Assembly (NCBI GenBank): GCA_008932955.1 | Contig: WBXE01000008.1 | Location: forward strand, 1 to 26,541 | Length of the DNA stretch: 26,541 nt | Source of the DNA: Verrucomicrobiota bacterium | GTDB taxonomy: Bacteria; Verrucomicrobiota; Verrucomicrobiia; Verrucomicrobiales; Akkermansiaceae | Direction of reading: 5' to 3' | Shown here: in pieces, positions 1-7,649 of the stretch | Numbering within the stretch: position 1 is the first letter of the stretch | Layout: every line of letters starts with the position of its first letter | Made by a program: the position numbers and the translations under genes | The notes under the pieces: generated by a model | The model's input: the letters and a program-made list of their open reading frames with translations, nothing else | Database searches by the model: none | What the model was told of the DNA's origin: nothing

Positions 1-112
1 CAGAACGATCACGACCCGCCGTCAAGGGCATGCCCGTGAAGCTAAGGCGAATCGAGCCGAGAAACCACCGAGTTTCGGTGAATTGTGGCAAAGAAACCTG
101 AGGAGAAGACTC

Positions 113-188
113 AAGACGGCAAGGCCCAAGAGAAGAGCCGATGTAGAAGCGCTGCGCTCTCTTGTCTTGTCTTGGGTCTTGCAGTCTT
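113..188. repeat. Imperfect inverted repeat of CAAGAC-rich units
   Basis: The arms at 113-135 and 166-188 are inverted copies matching at 20 of 23 positions. The right arm continues as a run of TCTTG/GTCTTGC units up to about 202. The run is low in complexity and could fold as a long hairpin. No convincing coding frame covers 1-235. One frame is open from the left edge to 295, but its translation is arginine-rich and unlike a known protein, so I did not call it. Confidence 0.6.
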
Positions 189-200
189 GCGTCTTGCGTC

Positions 201-225
201 TTCGTCACGAACCATCCCTAAAATT
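201..225 (-). repeat. 25-bp interspersed repeat, copy A
   Basis: The reverse complement of this segment matches 7019-7043 at 24 of 25 positions. The core GGTTCGTGACGAA contains the small palindrome TTCG-TGA-CGAA. Both copies have, on the same side, a segment resembling CTCGGTG...GGTTTCT. They therefore look like two members of one modular family. Confidence 0.7.
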
Positions 226-235
226 CATTAGCCAC

Positions 236-1543
236 TCATTCCGCCAGCGCCACGCTGAGCCGTGCAAACCGGATGGGGGCCTCCGATGTGGTTAGTAAAT
301 CCGCGACCTTGACCCGTTCCCAGCGCGGATTGATCGGGGTGACGGTTGCCGTGCCTAGGCTGTGCCAATCTATCAGGTTAGAGGAAAACTGCGGGGTATA
401 TATTAGGCCCGCAGCGCTCGCGCTGGTTCTGCGGACATATTCCAGGGTGAGGCGGGCGTTGCCGTCGGTGGTTTCCACATAACCGATCGGCAGGCCGCGC
501 AAGCCGGTGTCCGCTTGCATGCTAACAGCTTCATTGAAGGTTGGATCCAAATTGAAGGCAAACTCCAGCAAATTGCTGATGCCGTCTCGATCAAAGTCGG
601 CCGCAGGACCGCAGCTGGCCGGGGCGGCGATTTGCTCGGGAGTGAAATAGAGCCGCTGCCAGGCAGCATAGGATTCAGGTGCGAGCACACTCAAGTCGGC
701 AATTCCGGCTATGGTCATAATCCAGGCAAGTGAAGCCGCGATGCGCGAGCTATAGAAACTCGACGGGATGTTGTCCGTCTGTTCTGGAATGAGCATCCAG
801 CCCGGGTTCTGAACTTCCAACCCGCCGATATCATATAGCGCCGCCATGAATGGGCTGCCCGATGCACCGTCACGAAACGGCCCGTCCACCCCGTAGTGAA
901 TGCCCGCCAAGCGCCACAGTCCGTCCTCCAGCACAAACATGCCGCCGCCGGAATCCCCTACGGAGAGATGACATTCGTCCGCCACCCCGGGATGGTTGAA
1001 CTCGCAGTAGAGCAACTCGCCGAGGCCCGTCACACTAACCGTATTGACCAACGTGTTGCGTCCCCAGCGCTCGACTTGATCCCCGGGGCCCCAGAGCCAG
1101 CCTTTGGCCTCGCCGCCAACCACCACTTCCGCTCCGCGTTGGGTACCCCGCCCGCAAACCGTCACAGTGGCGCCAACCCGCTCCGCCGCGCCGCTGGACA
1201 GCGCTGCATAGGTCGGAAACGCCATGGCATGATCCACCTCCCAAATCCGCAGATCGGTGCTCGGGCTGTTATGCACCGCGATGGTCGTAAAATGATCGCC
1301 GTGAAAATCGAACACATCACCCACGCTGCCGCCGATGTGTTGAGCGGTGATGAAAAAAAACGGAGCAATGGGCACGCCGAGGAATTCGTGAAACTTCCCC
1401 TCATATTGCCAACCTGAGTTATCACCAGGGGTGGTGGTGTTGTGTTGCGCATCACCGGTGGCCAAAAAAATAATCGCGGCACAACGGCCCGCCCAGCCCA
1501 GGGCGAGCCACACCATCATGACCATCCAGCGTTGCAAGCGCAT
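236..1543 (-). CDS. Secreted trypsin-like serine protease
   Basis: This encodes a 435-residue exported endopeptidase of the chymotrypsin fold (family S1-like). Residues 1-22 form a signal peptide with a hydrophobic core ending near RCAA. The catalytic triad is visible as His69 in TAQH, Asp97 in TDLRI and Ser198 in GDSGGG. After the protease domain, at about residues 316-334, comes a DFDRDGISNLLEFAFNLDP segment. This is a calcium-type DxDxDG motif common in the C-terminal regions of exported verrucomicrobial proteins. The final 100 residues are beta-rich and may form a small adhesion or sorting domain. The gene stands alone on the minus strand with repeats at its 3' side. Substrate and processing cannot be read from the sequence. 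The start is the first ATG before the signal peptide. Confidence 0.85.
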   Translation of the reverse strand: MRLQRWMVMMVWLALGWAGRCAAIIFLATGDAQHNTTTPGDNSGWQYEGKFHEFLGVPIAPFFFITAQHIGGSVGDVFDFHGDHFTTIAVHNSPSTDLRIWEVDHAMAFPTYAALSSGAAERVGATVTVCGRGTQRGAEVVVGGEAKGWLWGPGDQVERWGRNTLVNTVSVTGLGELLYCEFNHPGVADECHLSVGDSGGGMFVLEDGLWRLAGIHYGVDGPFRDGASGSPFMAALYDIGGLEVQNPGWMLIPEQTDNIPSSFYSSRIAASLAWIMTIAGIADLSVLAPESYAAWQRLYFTPEQIAAPASCGPAADFDRDGISNLLEFAFNLDPTFNEAVSMQADTGLRGLPIGYVETTDGNARLTLEYVRRTSASAAGLIYTPQFSSNLIDWHSLGTATVTPINPRWERVKVADLLTTSEAPIRFARLSVALAE

Positions 1544-1580
1544 GCCGCCAAGCTAGCACACGCCGGTGCGCCTGCAGTAA

Positions 1581-1741
1581 AAAACCGGCGCTGCGGCAGT
1601 TATGCCGGGTGTCACCCTCGATCCCTCCCTATCAAATAACACCCACGCTTATCTGAGCGGCCAAGCCACCACCGATGCCTACGCCAATTTACCTTTGGCG
1701 TGAGCGCTGGCACATGGAATGCCCACTACTTCAATTGGTGA
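1581..1741 (+). pseudogene. Decayed C-terminal fragment of an unrecognised gene
   Basis: An open stretch from 1581 reads like real protein (SNNTHAYLSGQATTDAYAN) and stops at 1701-1703. If the frame shifts near 1689, the text continues as FTFGVSAGTWNAHYFNW and stops at 1739-1741. The alternating polar and aromatic pattern ending in W suggests the end of an outer-membrane beta-barrel. No start and no upstream part are present. The rest of 1544-1845 shows nothing else recognisable. Confidence 0.3.
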
Positions 1742-1845
1742 AATCCGTGTAATCGGCGGTTAATCTATCCGGCACCTGGAATCCAACTTCGGCGCTCGGA
1801 TTAAATTCGCTTGCTTTGCTGGCTGGTGTAAAAGAAATTTAGACG

Positions 1846-2682
1846 ATGGCTGCCAATCTCCAACGGGCGATCCAAACCGCGCGGCGCGCCCACCAGGAAC
1901 GCGCGCGGATATGGCATCACGACATCCTCGGCCAGCGGGAAATCCGCCTCTATCCGCTCGGCACCAGCCAAGCCGCTGCCGAACTGAGCCGCTTCGCTCG
2001 CGAACTGTGGCAAATGCCTAACATGGCAGGCTATTTCGACCACCACCACATAGCCAACATGCGCGAGCATCAACACCAGGCCGAGCATGGGTTTGCCACG
2101 CTGCCGGGTGGCGGGATTTTGGAAATTTTATCCATTCCCACCCTGCCCAATCACGTGATGGGGTTCCACCTTTTCAGCGTGTTTGATCCCAAGGATGAAA
2201 GCGACGGCGGGCGGGTGATCGGCTACACCATCTGGTCGTTAGAAACCGGCGCGGCAGGCTTTGGACAAGCCGAGGCGGTGCGCATGGCCTTCGATATATT
2301 TCCGCCCTATCGGGAGCACCGCTACCACAAGGTGGCATTTACCAACCACACCATCTATAACATTTCCCGGCGCATCCTCTATCGGCACAAGCCGCAGCGG
2401 TTTCTGGTTGATGCGCGCTCCCAAATCAGTGAAACGCGCAGCGGTCGGGTCCTCAAGCGCGCCATCTATTATCTCAAACGCGGCTATTATCCACCCGATC
2501 AACAAGCCCTCGCCGACTCCTGCCTCGACCGCCTCACCCGCCACCAAGCGGTTAGCCCGCGCACCCTGCGCCGCTTGCTGCGCCTCAGCCACGCCACGTT
2601 CTGGATTTTTCCTGTCGAGCAGTACTTGCAACCATCCGCCGCTGCCCCACGCGAATTGCCTGGCGACGGGACAGGGGAATAG
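1846..2682 (+). CDS. Hypothetical protein, possibly GNAT-like
   Basis: This encodes a 278-residue soluble protein with no signal peptide or membrane segment. I do not recognise the family with confidence. The middle and C-terminal part has the order expected of a GNAT acetyltransferase: a strand (VIGYTIW), a second strand (VRMAFDIFPPYRE), a helix (NHTIYNISRRILYR) and then a strand plus KRGYYP. The classical acetyl-CoA loop (Q/RxxGxG/A) is not clear, so this is only a structural guess. The N-terminus is rich in Arg, Gln and His, including YFDHHHIANMREHQHQ, which could bind metal. The ATG has no obvious Shine-Dalgarno site. It is the first gene of the plus strand before folD, separated by 262 bp of repeats. 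Confidence 0.6.
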   Translation: MAANLQRAIQTARRAHQERARIWHHDILGQREIRLYPLGTSQAAAELSRFARELWQMPNMAGYFDHHHIANMREHQHQAEHGFATLPGGGILEILSIPTLPNHVMGFHLFSVFDPKDESDGGRVIGYTIWSLETGAAGFGQAEAVRMAFDIFPPYREHRYHKVAFTNHTIYNISRRILYRHKPQRFLVDARSQISETRSGRVLKRAIYYLKRGYYPPDQQALADSCLDRLTRHQAVSPRTLRRLLRLSHATFWIFPVEQYLQPSAAAPRELPGDGTGE

Positions 2683-2709
2683 TCCTGGGCCCTGTGGGTT
2701 TCGTTAGCA

Positions 2710-2860
2710 GCGAAACGCAGAGGCGCAGAGATGGCCGCTGGATAGATATCGAGAGCCATCATTGGATAGCAGGGCGGAAATTCCAGGTGGTTTTTTTGCC
2801 AACCCCAAAAAAGTCTCCGCGCTCCACTCCCCTACCTCTGCGCCTCCGCGTTGCGATTTC
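2710..2860. repeat. Inverted repeat of GCAGAGGCGCAGAG type
   Basis: The segment at 2710-2730 is mirrored with a few mismatches by 2836-2860. It lies wholly between the stop of the preceding gene and the folD start. The sequence style (CGCAGAGGCGCAGAG) is an interspersed repeat seen in many environmental bacterial genomes. The region between the arms holds no gene. Confidence 0.55.
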
Positions 2861-2944
2861 ACTTACTGCCGGGAATATTATGGGATTGGGGAAAATTGCT
2901 GCTGTGCCGGCGGGCGGATTGCGCTATCCATTCGCTCAGCCACC

Positions 2945-3826
2945 ATGAACCCACCTCGCATCCTCGATGGAAAAGTCCTCGCCGCCAGCGTACTCGACGC
3001 ATGCCGCGGTGAGACCGCCGCATTGCACGCCCTCGGCATCACCCCTGGCTTGGCCGTTGTGCTCGTCGGAGAGGATCCGGCCTCACAAGTTTACGTCGGA
3101 TCGAAGGCGCGCACTTGTGCGGAGCTGGGGTTTTACTCGCGTAAAATCGAGCTGCCCGCCGCCACCACCCAGCAGGAATTGTTGGAGGTGGTGCGCCAGC
3201 TCAATGCCGACCCCGCCATCCACGGCATCCTCGTTCAGTCGCCACCACCCAAACACATCGACGAAGCGGCGATCATCCGCGCGATCGATCCGCGCAAGGA
3301 CGTCGATGGTTTCCATCCGGAAAACGTAGCCAAGCTGGTGCTGGAGGATCCCACGGGATTTGTGCCGTGCACGCCTGCAGGATGCATCAAATTGCTGGAT
3401 TCGGCCGGTGTGACCACGGCCGGCGCGGAAGCGGTGATCATAGGCCGCAGCATGATCGTCGGCAAACCGCTGGCCCTGCTGCTCGTCTCCAAACACTCCA
3501 ACGCCACCGTCACCATCGCCCATTCACGCTCCCGCGACTTGCCCGCCATCTGCCGCCGCGCCGATATCCTCATCGCTGCGGTGGGTCGCCCCGAGATGGT
3601 CAAAGCCAGCTGGATCAAACCCGGCGCGGTGGTCATCGACGTGGGCATCAACCGGGTGGCCGATGCTAGCAAAAAGTCTGGCTACCGGCTCACTGGAGAT
3701 GTGGCGTACGAGGAAGTGGCGCCCTTGTGTGCGGCAATCACGCCGGTGCCCGGCGGCGTAGGCCCGATGACCATCGCGATGCTTATGCACAATACCCTGC
3801 AAGCAGCACGCCAGTTAGGCGTGTGA
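2945..3826 (+). CDS. folD: Bifunctional methylenetetrahydrofolate dehydrogenase / cyclohydrolase FolD
   Basis: This cytoplasmic enzyme oxidises 5,10-methylene-THF with NADP and hydrolyses the methenyl product to 10-formyl-THF. It supplies one-carbon units for purines and fMet-tRNA. The 293-residue length is normal. Key sites are Tyr50 and the catalytic Lys54 (YVGSK), ILVQSPPP at 95-102, KDVDG with Asp121, the dinucleotide-binding GRSMIVGKP at 167-175, and PGGVGPMT at 269-276. The reading frame is open upstream to 2762. I chose the ATG at 2945 because the text MNPPRILDGK starts where FolD proteins start and the upstream extension runs through an interspersed repeat. ILVQSPPP differs slightly from the usual ILVQLPLP. 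The gene appears monocistronic and is followed by the BIME-like element and the convergent maf. Confidence 0.97.
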   Translation: MNPPRILDGKVLAASVLDACRGETAALHALGITPGLAVVLVGEDPASQVYVGSKARTCAELGFYSRKIELPAATTQQELLEVVRQLNADPAIHGILVQSPPPKHIDEAAIIRAIDPRKDVDGFHPENVAKLVLEDPTGFVPCTPAGCIKLLDSAGVTTAGAEAVIIGRSMIVGKPLALLLVSKHSNATVTIAHSRSRDLPAICRRADILIAAVGRPEMVKASWIKPGAVVIDVGINRVADASKKSGYRLTGDVAYEEVAPLCAAITPVPGGVGPMTIAMLMHNTLQAARQLGV

Positions 3827-3871
3827 GGCCAGAGCTGCAGAATGGCGGCGGCTAAAATAAGCCTCGACCTT

Positions 3872-4017
3872 CCGAGTCACTTGGCCCCGATGCGACCCGT
3901 TAGGGAGCGACGACTTTATGGTCGTCGTGCGGAAGGACCGGCCATGAATGAGAGTCTTCGACGCTTACTCATGGGCTGCCCTTCCACTACCACCACAAGA
4001 ATGTGGTGGCTCCCTAG
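3872..4017 (+). repeat. BIME-like structured element, copy 1
   Basis: The segment matches 21159-21303. The last 130 bp (3888-4017) align without gaps and differ at about 11 positions. Positions 3901-4016 form a long imperfect palindrome closed by TAGGGAGC / GCTCCCTA. Each half has its own hairpin: 3908-3914 with 3921-3927 (CGACGAC), and 3990-3997 with 4002-4009 (CCACCACA). Each hairpin follows a GGAG foot when read outside-in, as in REP sequences. The apex is GTC-TTC-GAC at 3954-3962. The right end contributes the stop codon of maf (4014-4016). Confidence 0.85.
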
Positions 4018-4580
4018 CCCAAGTGACCCGCGGTGCCGAGCACCTCCAACAGCCGGGTCACGGGCAAGCCCATCACATTGTCAATATTACCGCGAATTTC
4101 CGCCACAATCCGTTCGCCATGGGCCTGAATGCCGTAGGCTCCGGCCTTGTCGAGCGGATTGACCAAGAGGAAATAGGCGTCGATGGCCGCCTCGTCGAGC
4201 ACCCGGAAAACCACCTCGGACAGCTCATGAAACGTGTGGATCGAGCCGCCGGGCCGGATTACGCAGACGCCGGTGCAGACGATGTGGGCACGCCCGGACA
4301 AGCGCCGCAACATCGCCCGCGCCTCGTCCAGATCGGCAGGTTTGCCCAGCGCATCGGCATCGATGAACACCAGGGTATCCGCACCGATGACGGTGGCGTG
4401 CGGGTGACTGAGGGCCACTGCGGCGGCTTTAAGCTTGGCATTGCCCTCGCACAGGCAATCTGGCGGCAGCGTTGGATCGTGAATTTCCTCCGCGGGGGAG
4501 ACCACCACATCAAACACTAGCCCAGCTTGCGCCAGCAGGTCGCGGCGGCGGGGGGATCCAGAGGCAAGCACAAGGGACAT
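4014..4580 (-). CDS. maf: Maf family nucleoside triphosphate pyrophosphatase
   Basis: This 188-residue cytoplasmic enzyme hydrolyses non-canonical or excess nucleoside triphosphates to the monophosphate and PPi. The family is also linked to septum inhibition. Diagnostic motifs are SGSPRRR (7-13), GADT with Asp68 (66-69), GKP (79-81), LSGRAHIVCTGV (94-105), DKAGAYGIQ (144-152) and NVMGLP (168-173). The DKAGAYGIQ form is typical of the YhdE (dTTP/UTP pyrophosphatase) branch rather than YceF, which is inference. It lies 42 bp downstream of the ROCO gene on the same strand and is probably co-transcribed with it. The TAG stop lies inside the terminal bases of the BIME-like repeat. Confidence 0.96.
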   Translation of the reverse strand: MSLVLASGSPRRRDLLAQAGLVFDVVVSPAEEIHDPTLPPDCLCEGNAKLKAAAVALSHPHATVIGADTLVFIDADALGKPADLDEARAMLRRLSGRAHIVCTGVCVIRPGGSIHTFHELSEVVFRVLDEAAIDAYFLLVNPLDKAGAYGIQAHGERIVAEIRGNIDNVMGLPVTRLLEVLGTAGHLG

Positions 4581-4622
4581 GCCCGCAAGCTGTCGCGCAG
4601 ACCGGCCACTGGCAAGCCGGAA

Positions 4623-6941
4623 TCATGGCACAATAGGCACCCATTCGTCCCGCCGCAGCGTTTCCGCGACCGGTTCCAGGCCGGGGAATTCAGCGTGGAG
4701 GTCGCGCATTTCCTCCTCGCACAGGGCGGCGAGCTGACGGCGAGGTGGGGTGGGACCGATAACGGTGAGTAACACCTGTCGGACTTGCGGGTCGCAGCGA
4801 ACGAGGACCCGGGCCCCCTTGCGGGCCAAGATCAGCCCGCCGCTCCACCACTGCCTGCGCTCCCTCACTTCTTCGACAAACTCAAAGCGCCGCGCACCTA
4901 AGCGGGCCACCAGCCGGTCCGGCAGTGACGGGTAAGTATAGCGCATCCGGCTGGCGGCAACCTCGTCAAACGCCTCGAGATCGCTGGGCGGGGCGGCTGG
5001 CAAGGCGTTAGGTACCAACCAGACGGTATCACTTGATGCCTGGGCCGGGATAACGAGAGCCAAGCGCTGGAGCAAGTGCATGAGAAAGGCGCGGGACGGT
5101 GCGGCGGGCTCCGGCTGCAGGACCTGCTCGACGTCGCTGAGGCGGAGCACGCCGGCGAGTTTTTCGGCGCGGTGCAGCAAGGCGTAGAGATCCTTGATGA
5201 GGCCAAGCGGCTGAAGCAGGTGTGAATCATACCGGGTGGTATCGTTGTATTCGTTGAGGGCGGCCCCCAGGTGGTGGAGGATTTCGGCCAAGTAGTCCTG
5301 CTGGCCCACATCCACGACGCCGTGCTCGATGCACACGGCGCGATAATCGGCGAAGCTGAGCTGGGGGCTTGCGGCGAGGGCATGTCGCACGGCATCCCAC
5401 TCCTCGGGGAACGGCTCGCTCACCCACGGCATGCGCTCCACTTCCCGGAGCAGCGCGGTTTTAAGAGCGACGACGCCCTTTTTGACTTTGCAGTCCATTT
5501 CGACGAAGCCGCGGATGAAAGGAAACTGCTCCCGCAGCAGGCCGCGATCCAGCTCGGGGCGGCAGTCTGGCACATTCCATTGATTCAAGGCCACGATCAC
5601 CGGTGGGGCTTGCCCACGCTCATCACTGGCGCACGCTTGGATGAGGCTGAGCCAATAGCACGCCTCCTCGCGTTCGCGGTGATTGCGGCCGCTGAGCACC
5701 AACACATACAAATTGCGCGGACTGAAAAACACCGGGTGCAGGCCGTGGCTGACCCGCTGACCGGAACAATCCCAGAGATGGGCGGTGACTGGTCGGCCAG
5801 CACCTCCATCCAGCATCAAGTCGCACAGCGCGATGCCGGTGCTGCTCTCTTCGCGCTCGCGGAATGGCAAGTCCCGCAAGGCCTGCACGATGCTCGTTTT
5901 GCCCGCGCCACAGCTACCCACCAGCAACACCTTCACCTCGTCCAAGGGCCGAGTCCGGCCGGCCTGCCGCGCCAAATAAAAATCCAGAATCCCCTTGGGG
6001 GCGGCCACCCGTGGGGCCGCTTGCTGGCGCGGATCAGGACCGAGGACCGAGGGCGAGAGTTGAAGGCCGGGATTATCGTGCAAAAACAATCTCTCTAACA
6101 TGCCCAAGTTTGCCAGCTGCTCCGGCAGGGCTGTCAAGCGGTTGGTCATGAGCCGCAACACCGTGAGCCGGGCCAGTTGACCAAGCTCCGGGGGTAAGCT
6201 GCTCAAGAGGTTGTTATCGAGGTTCAGCTCGGTCAGATTGACTAGTTCGCCGAGGGGTGGCGGCAGCGATTCGATCTTATTGTTAGAAAAATCGAGCACC
6301 GTAAGCTTGGCGAGCTGGCCGAGCGCGGGCGGCAGGGTTCTGAGATTATTGCTAGATAGATAGAGCCGGGTCAGGCTAGCGAGCTGGCCGAGCTCGGGTG
6401 GCAGGGCGCCGATCTTATTGCTAGATAGATAGAGTCGGGTCAGGCGGGTGAGTTGGCCGAGTTCGGGTGGCAGGGACTCGAGACGGCTGTTAGATAGGTC
6501 GAGGCGGGTGAGGTTGGCGAGCTGCCCGAGTTCGGGGGGCAAGGTGGTGAGCGGGTTGGCGGAAACATCCAGGCGGGTCAGCTTAGCAAGCTGGCCAAGC
6601 TCGGGCGGCAGGGCCTGGAGCGAGTTGTTGGCGAGGTACAGCAGGGTCAGGCTGGTGAGCTGGCCGATGGCAGGCGGCAGGACGCCGAGATCATTGTTAG
6701 ATAAATCCAATCGGCTGAGGCCCTCGAGTTGGCAGAGTTGGGGCGGCAGGCTGCGGAGGTGGTTGTAGGCGAGGTTCAGCTCGGTGAGTTTGGCGAACTG
6801 GCCGATGTTTGACGGCAGGGACGACAGGCCCAAGCGGCTCAAGTCGAGCACCGTGGCGCGGCGGCGCAGGCACACGGCGATGCGCTTGGTGGCCTCGGCG
6901 TTGGCCTTTAGCTCCGCTGCGGTCATATCAGAGTCAGGCAT
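4623..6941 (-). CDS. LRR-Roc-COR (ROCO) GTPase
   Basis: This 772-residue ROCO protein has the standard order. A short N-terminal helical cap comes first, then leucine-rich repeats (about 32-300), a Roc GTPase domain (about 334-500) and a COR dimerisation domain (about 505-735). There is no C-terminal kinase. In Roc the P-loop is GSCGAGKTS (342-350, Lys348), the switch I Thr is probably T368 (STGIAL) and G3 is DCSGQ (391-395). The G4 position reads NQWN (453-456) instead of NKxD, so guanine recognition may be altered. The eleven LRRs from residue 52 have an exact 23-residue period. Bacterial ROCO proteins are GTPases cycling between monomer and dimer, and their cellular role is mostly unknown. 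It appears to be the first gene of a unit with maf. Confidence 0.93.
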   Translation of the reverse strand: MPDSDMTAAELKANAEATKRIAVCLRRRATVLDLSRLGLSSLPSNIGQFAKLTELNLAYNHLRSLPPQLCQLEGLSRLDLSNNDLGVLPPAIGQLTSLTLLYLANNSLQALPPELGQLAKLTRLDVSANPLTTLPPELGQLANLTRLDLSNSRLESLPPELGQLTRLTRLYLSSNKIGALPPELGQLASLTRLYLSSNNLRTLPPALGQLAKLTVLDFSNNKIESLPPPLGELVNLTELNLDNNLLSSLPPELGQLARLTVLRLMTNRLTALPEQLANLGMLERLFLHDNPGLQLSPSVLGPDPRQQAAPRVAAPKGILDFYLARQAGRTRPLDEVKVLLVGSCGAGKTSIVQALRDLPFREREESSTGIALCDLMLDGGAGRPVTAHLWDCSGQRVSHGLHPVFFSPRNLYVLVLSGRNHREREEACYWLSLIQACASDERGQAPPVIVALNQWNVPDCRPELDRGLLREQFPFIRGFVEMDCKVKKGVVALKTALLREVERMPWVSEPFPEEWDAVRHALAASPQLSFADYRAVCIEHGVVDVGQQDYLAEILHHLGAALNEYNDTTRYDSHLLQPLGLIKDLYALLHRAEKLAGVLRLSDVEQVLQPEPAAPSRAFLMHLLQRLALVIPAQASSDTVWLVPNALPAAPPSDLEAFDEVAASRMRYTYPSLPDRLVARLGARRFEFVEEVRERRQWWSGGLILARKGARVLVRCDPQVRQVLLTVIGPTPPRRQLAALCEEEMRDLHAEFPGLEPVAETLRRDEWVPIVP
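6072..6788 (-). repeat. 69-bp tandem repeats encoding LRR units
   Basis: Eleven in-frame units of 69 bp (23 codons) encode residues 52 to about 304 of the ROCO protein, with consensus LTxLxLSxNxLxxLPPELGQLA. Some neighbours are close at DNA level. The GCTAGATAGATAGAG stretch occurs twice, 69 bp apart, near 6350 and 6419. This is consistent with recent unit duplication or gene conversion. Confidence 0.8.
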
Positions 6942-7018
6942 GGGTGGGAGGATGACGCAAGCGCAGCGATTTGCAAGGGCCGCCCGATAGCCCGCGGCAC
7001 ATGCGCGTCAAGCTAGGG

Positions 7019-7043
7019 AATTTTGGGGATGGTTCGTGACGAA
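7019..7043 (+). repeat. 25-bp interspersed repeat, copy B
   Basis: It matches the reverse complement of 201-225 at 24 of 25 positions. It is immediately followed by an inverted repeat (7049-7135), making a composite repeat block upstream of the ROCO gene. Confidence 0.7.
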
Positions 7044-7048
7044 TTTTA

Positions 7049-7135
7049 CCACTGAGGCACTGATTGCGACTGAAATCGCTGCAACATTTATGAATTTCTT
7101 ATCAGTGTGCTCAGTGAAAATCGGTGTCTCAGCGG
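7049..7135. repeat. Inverted repeat CCACTGAGGCAC ... GTGTCTCAGCGG
   Basis: The arms at 7049-7060 and 7124-7135 are complementary at 10 of 12 positions and enclose an AT-rich spacer. Together with the 25-bp repeat beside it, this fills the gap 6942-7199. No gene or clear terminator is seen there. Confidence 0.5.
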
Positions 7136-7199
7136 TTTCTTTGTGACAATCTACGCCATGGGTCGTTGGGCGAGGGCCGGGAAACGGCGCATGAAATTG

Positions 7200-7505
7200 C
7201 TAGAGGTGGGAAATCCAGGTGGCGAGCATGGCGGCGAGCACCAACACTCCCAGCAGCCACCAATACCAAGCCACGCCAAGTCGGCGATGAGGCACCCGGC
7301 TAAACTCCCGCGCGACAAACTCATCGTAATCAAACTGGCTGTCCGGCAAATCCAGCCCATCAGCAGCGGTCTCTTGCTGCCAGGATTTTTTCCGCGGGAT
7401 AGCAGCCATCCGCCGGCGCGACGGATGAGCGCAACCCGGGCACGCTTTACCAACCTGCGCTTCGCAGTCGCAGAACGGGCATCGGTAACTCAAGGTGGCA
7501 GGCAT
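7200..7505 (-). CDS. Small zinc-ribbon, single-pass membrane protein
   Basis: This encodes a 101-residue protein with an N-terminal zinc ribbon, Cys9-x2-Cys12 and Cys22-x2-Cys25, followed by a basic linker. An acidic stretch (DLPDSQFDYDEF, 52-63) comes next. One membrane segment at about 77-98 (WYWWLLGVLVLAAMLATWI) ends the protein. The predicted arrangement is a cytoplasmic zinc ribbon tethered by a C-terminal anchor. No specific function is known to me. The paired CxxC spacing and ordered layout make it far more likely real than the overlapping plus-strand frame. It is divergent from glmS across 144 bp. Confidence 0.75.
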   Translation of the reverse strand: MPATLSYRCPFCDCEAQVGKACPGCAHPSRRRMAAIPRKKSWQQETAADGLDLPDSQFDYDEFVAREFSRVPHRRLGVAWYWWLLGVLVLAAMLATWISHL

Positions 7506-7649
7506 TGTTTGTTCAAAAATAACTCAGATCCTCGCGGCTCATTCTTATCACTGGGCTAACTTTTGGTCAAATCGGACTTGCAGGCAGCCTACACCGGGTG
7601 CATAACTGCCACGTCATTAAAAAATATCACTCAACCTAATCCACTCATC

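Noticed and set aside
1..235. C-terminal end of an upstream gene at the left edge
   Set aside because: Frame 1 stops at 37-39 after 12 codons, and the longer open frame 2 is Arg-rich repeat text; neither can be supported.
896..1417. 173-codon plus-strand ORF inside the protease gene
   Set aside because: It lies antisense to the catalytic domain, and the minus-strand frame carries the full catalytic triad.
2762..2944. N-terminal extension of folD by 61 codons
   Set aside because: It runs through an interspersed repeat and is not part of any FolD I know. MNPPRILDGK is the natural start.
5271..6098. 275-codon plus-strand ORF inside the ROCO gene
   Set aside because: It is antisense to the Roc and COR domains, has no recognisable motif and arises from the GC-rich codons of the real gene.
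7506..7649. glmS ribozyme in the glmS leader
   Set aside because: The leader is short and shows only a weak GGCAG/CTGCC stem; none of the conserved ribozyme core is seen.
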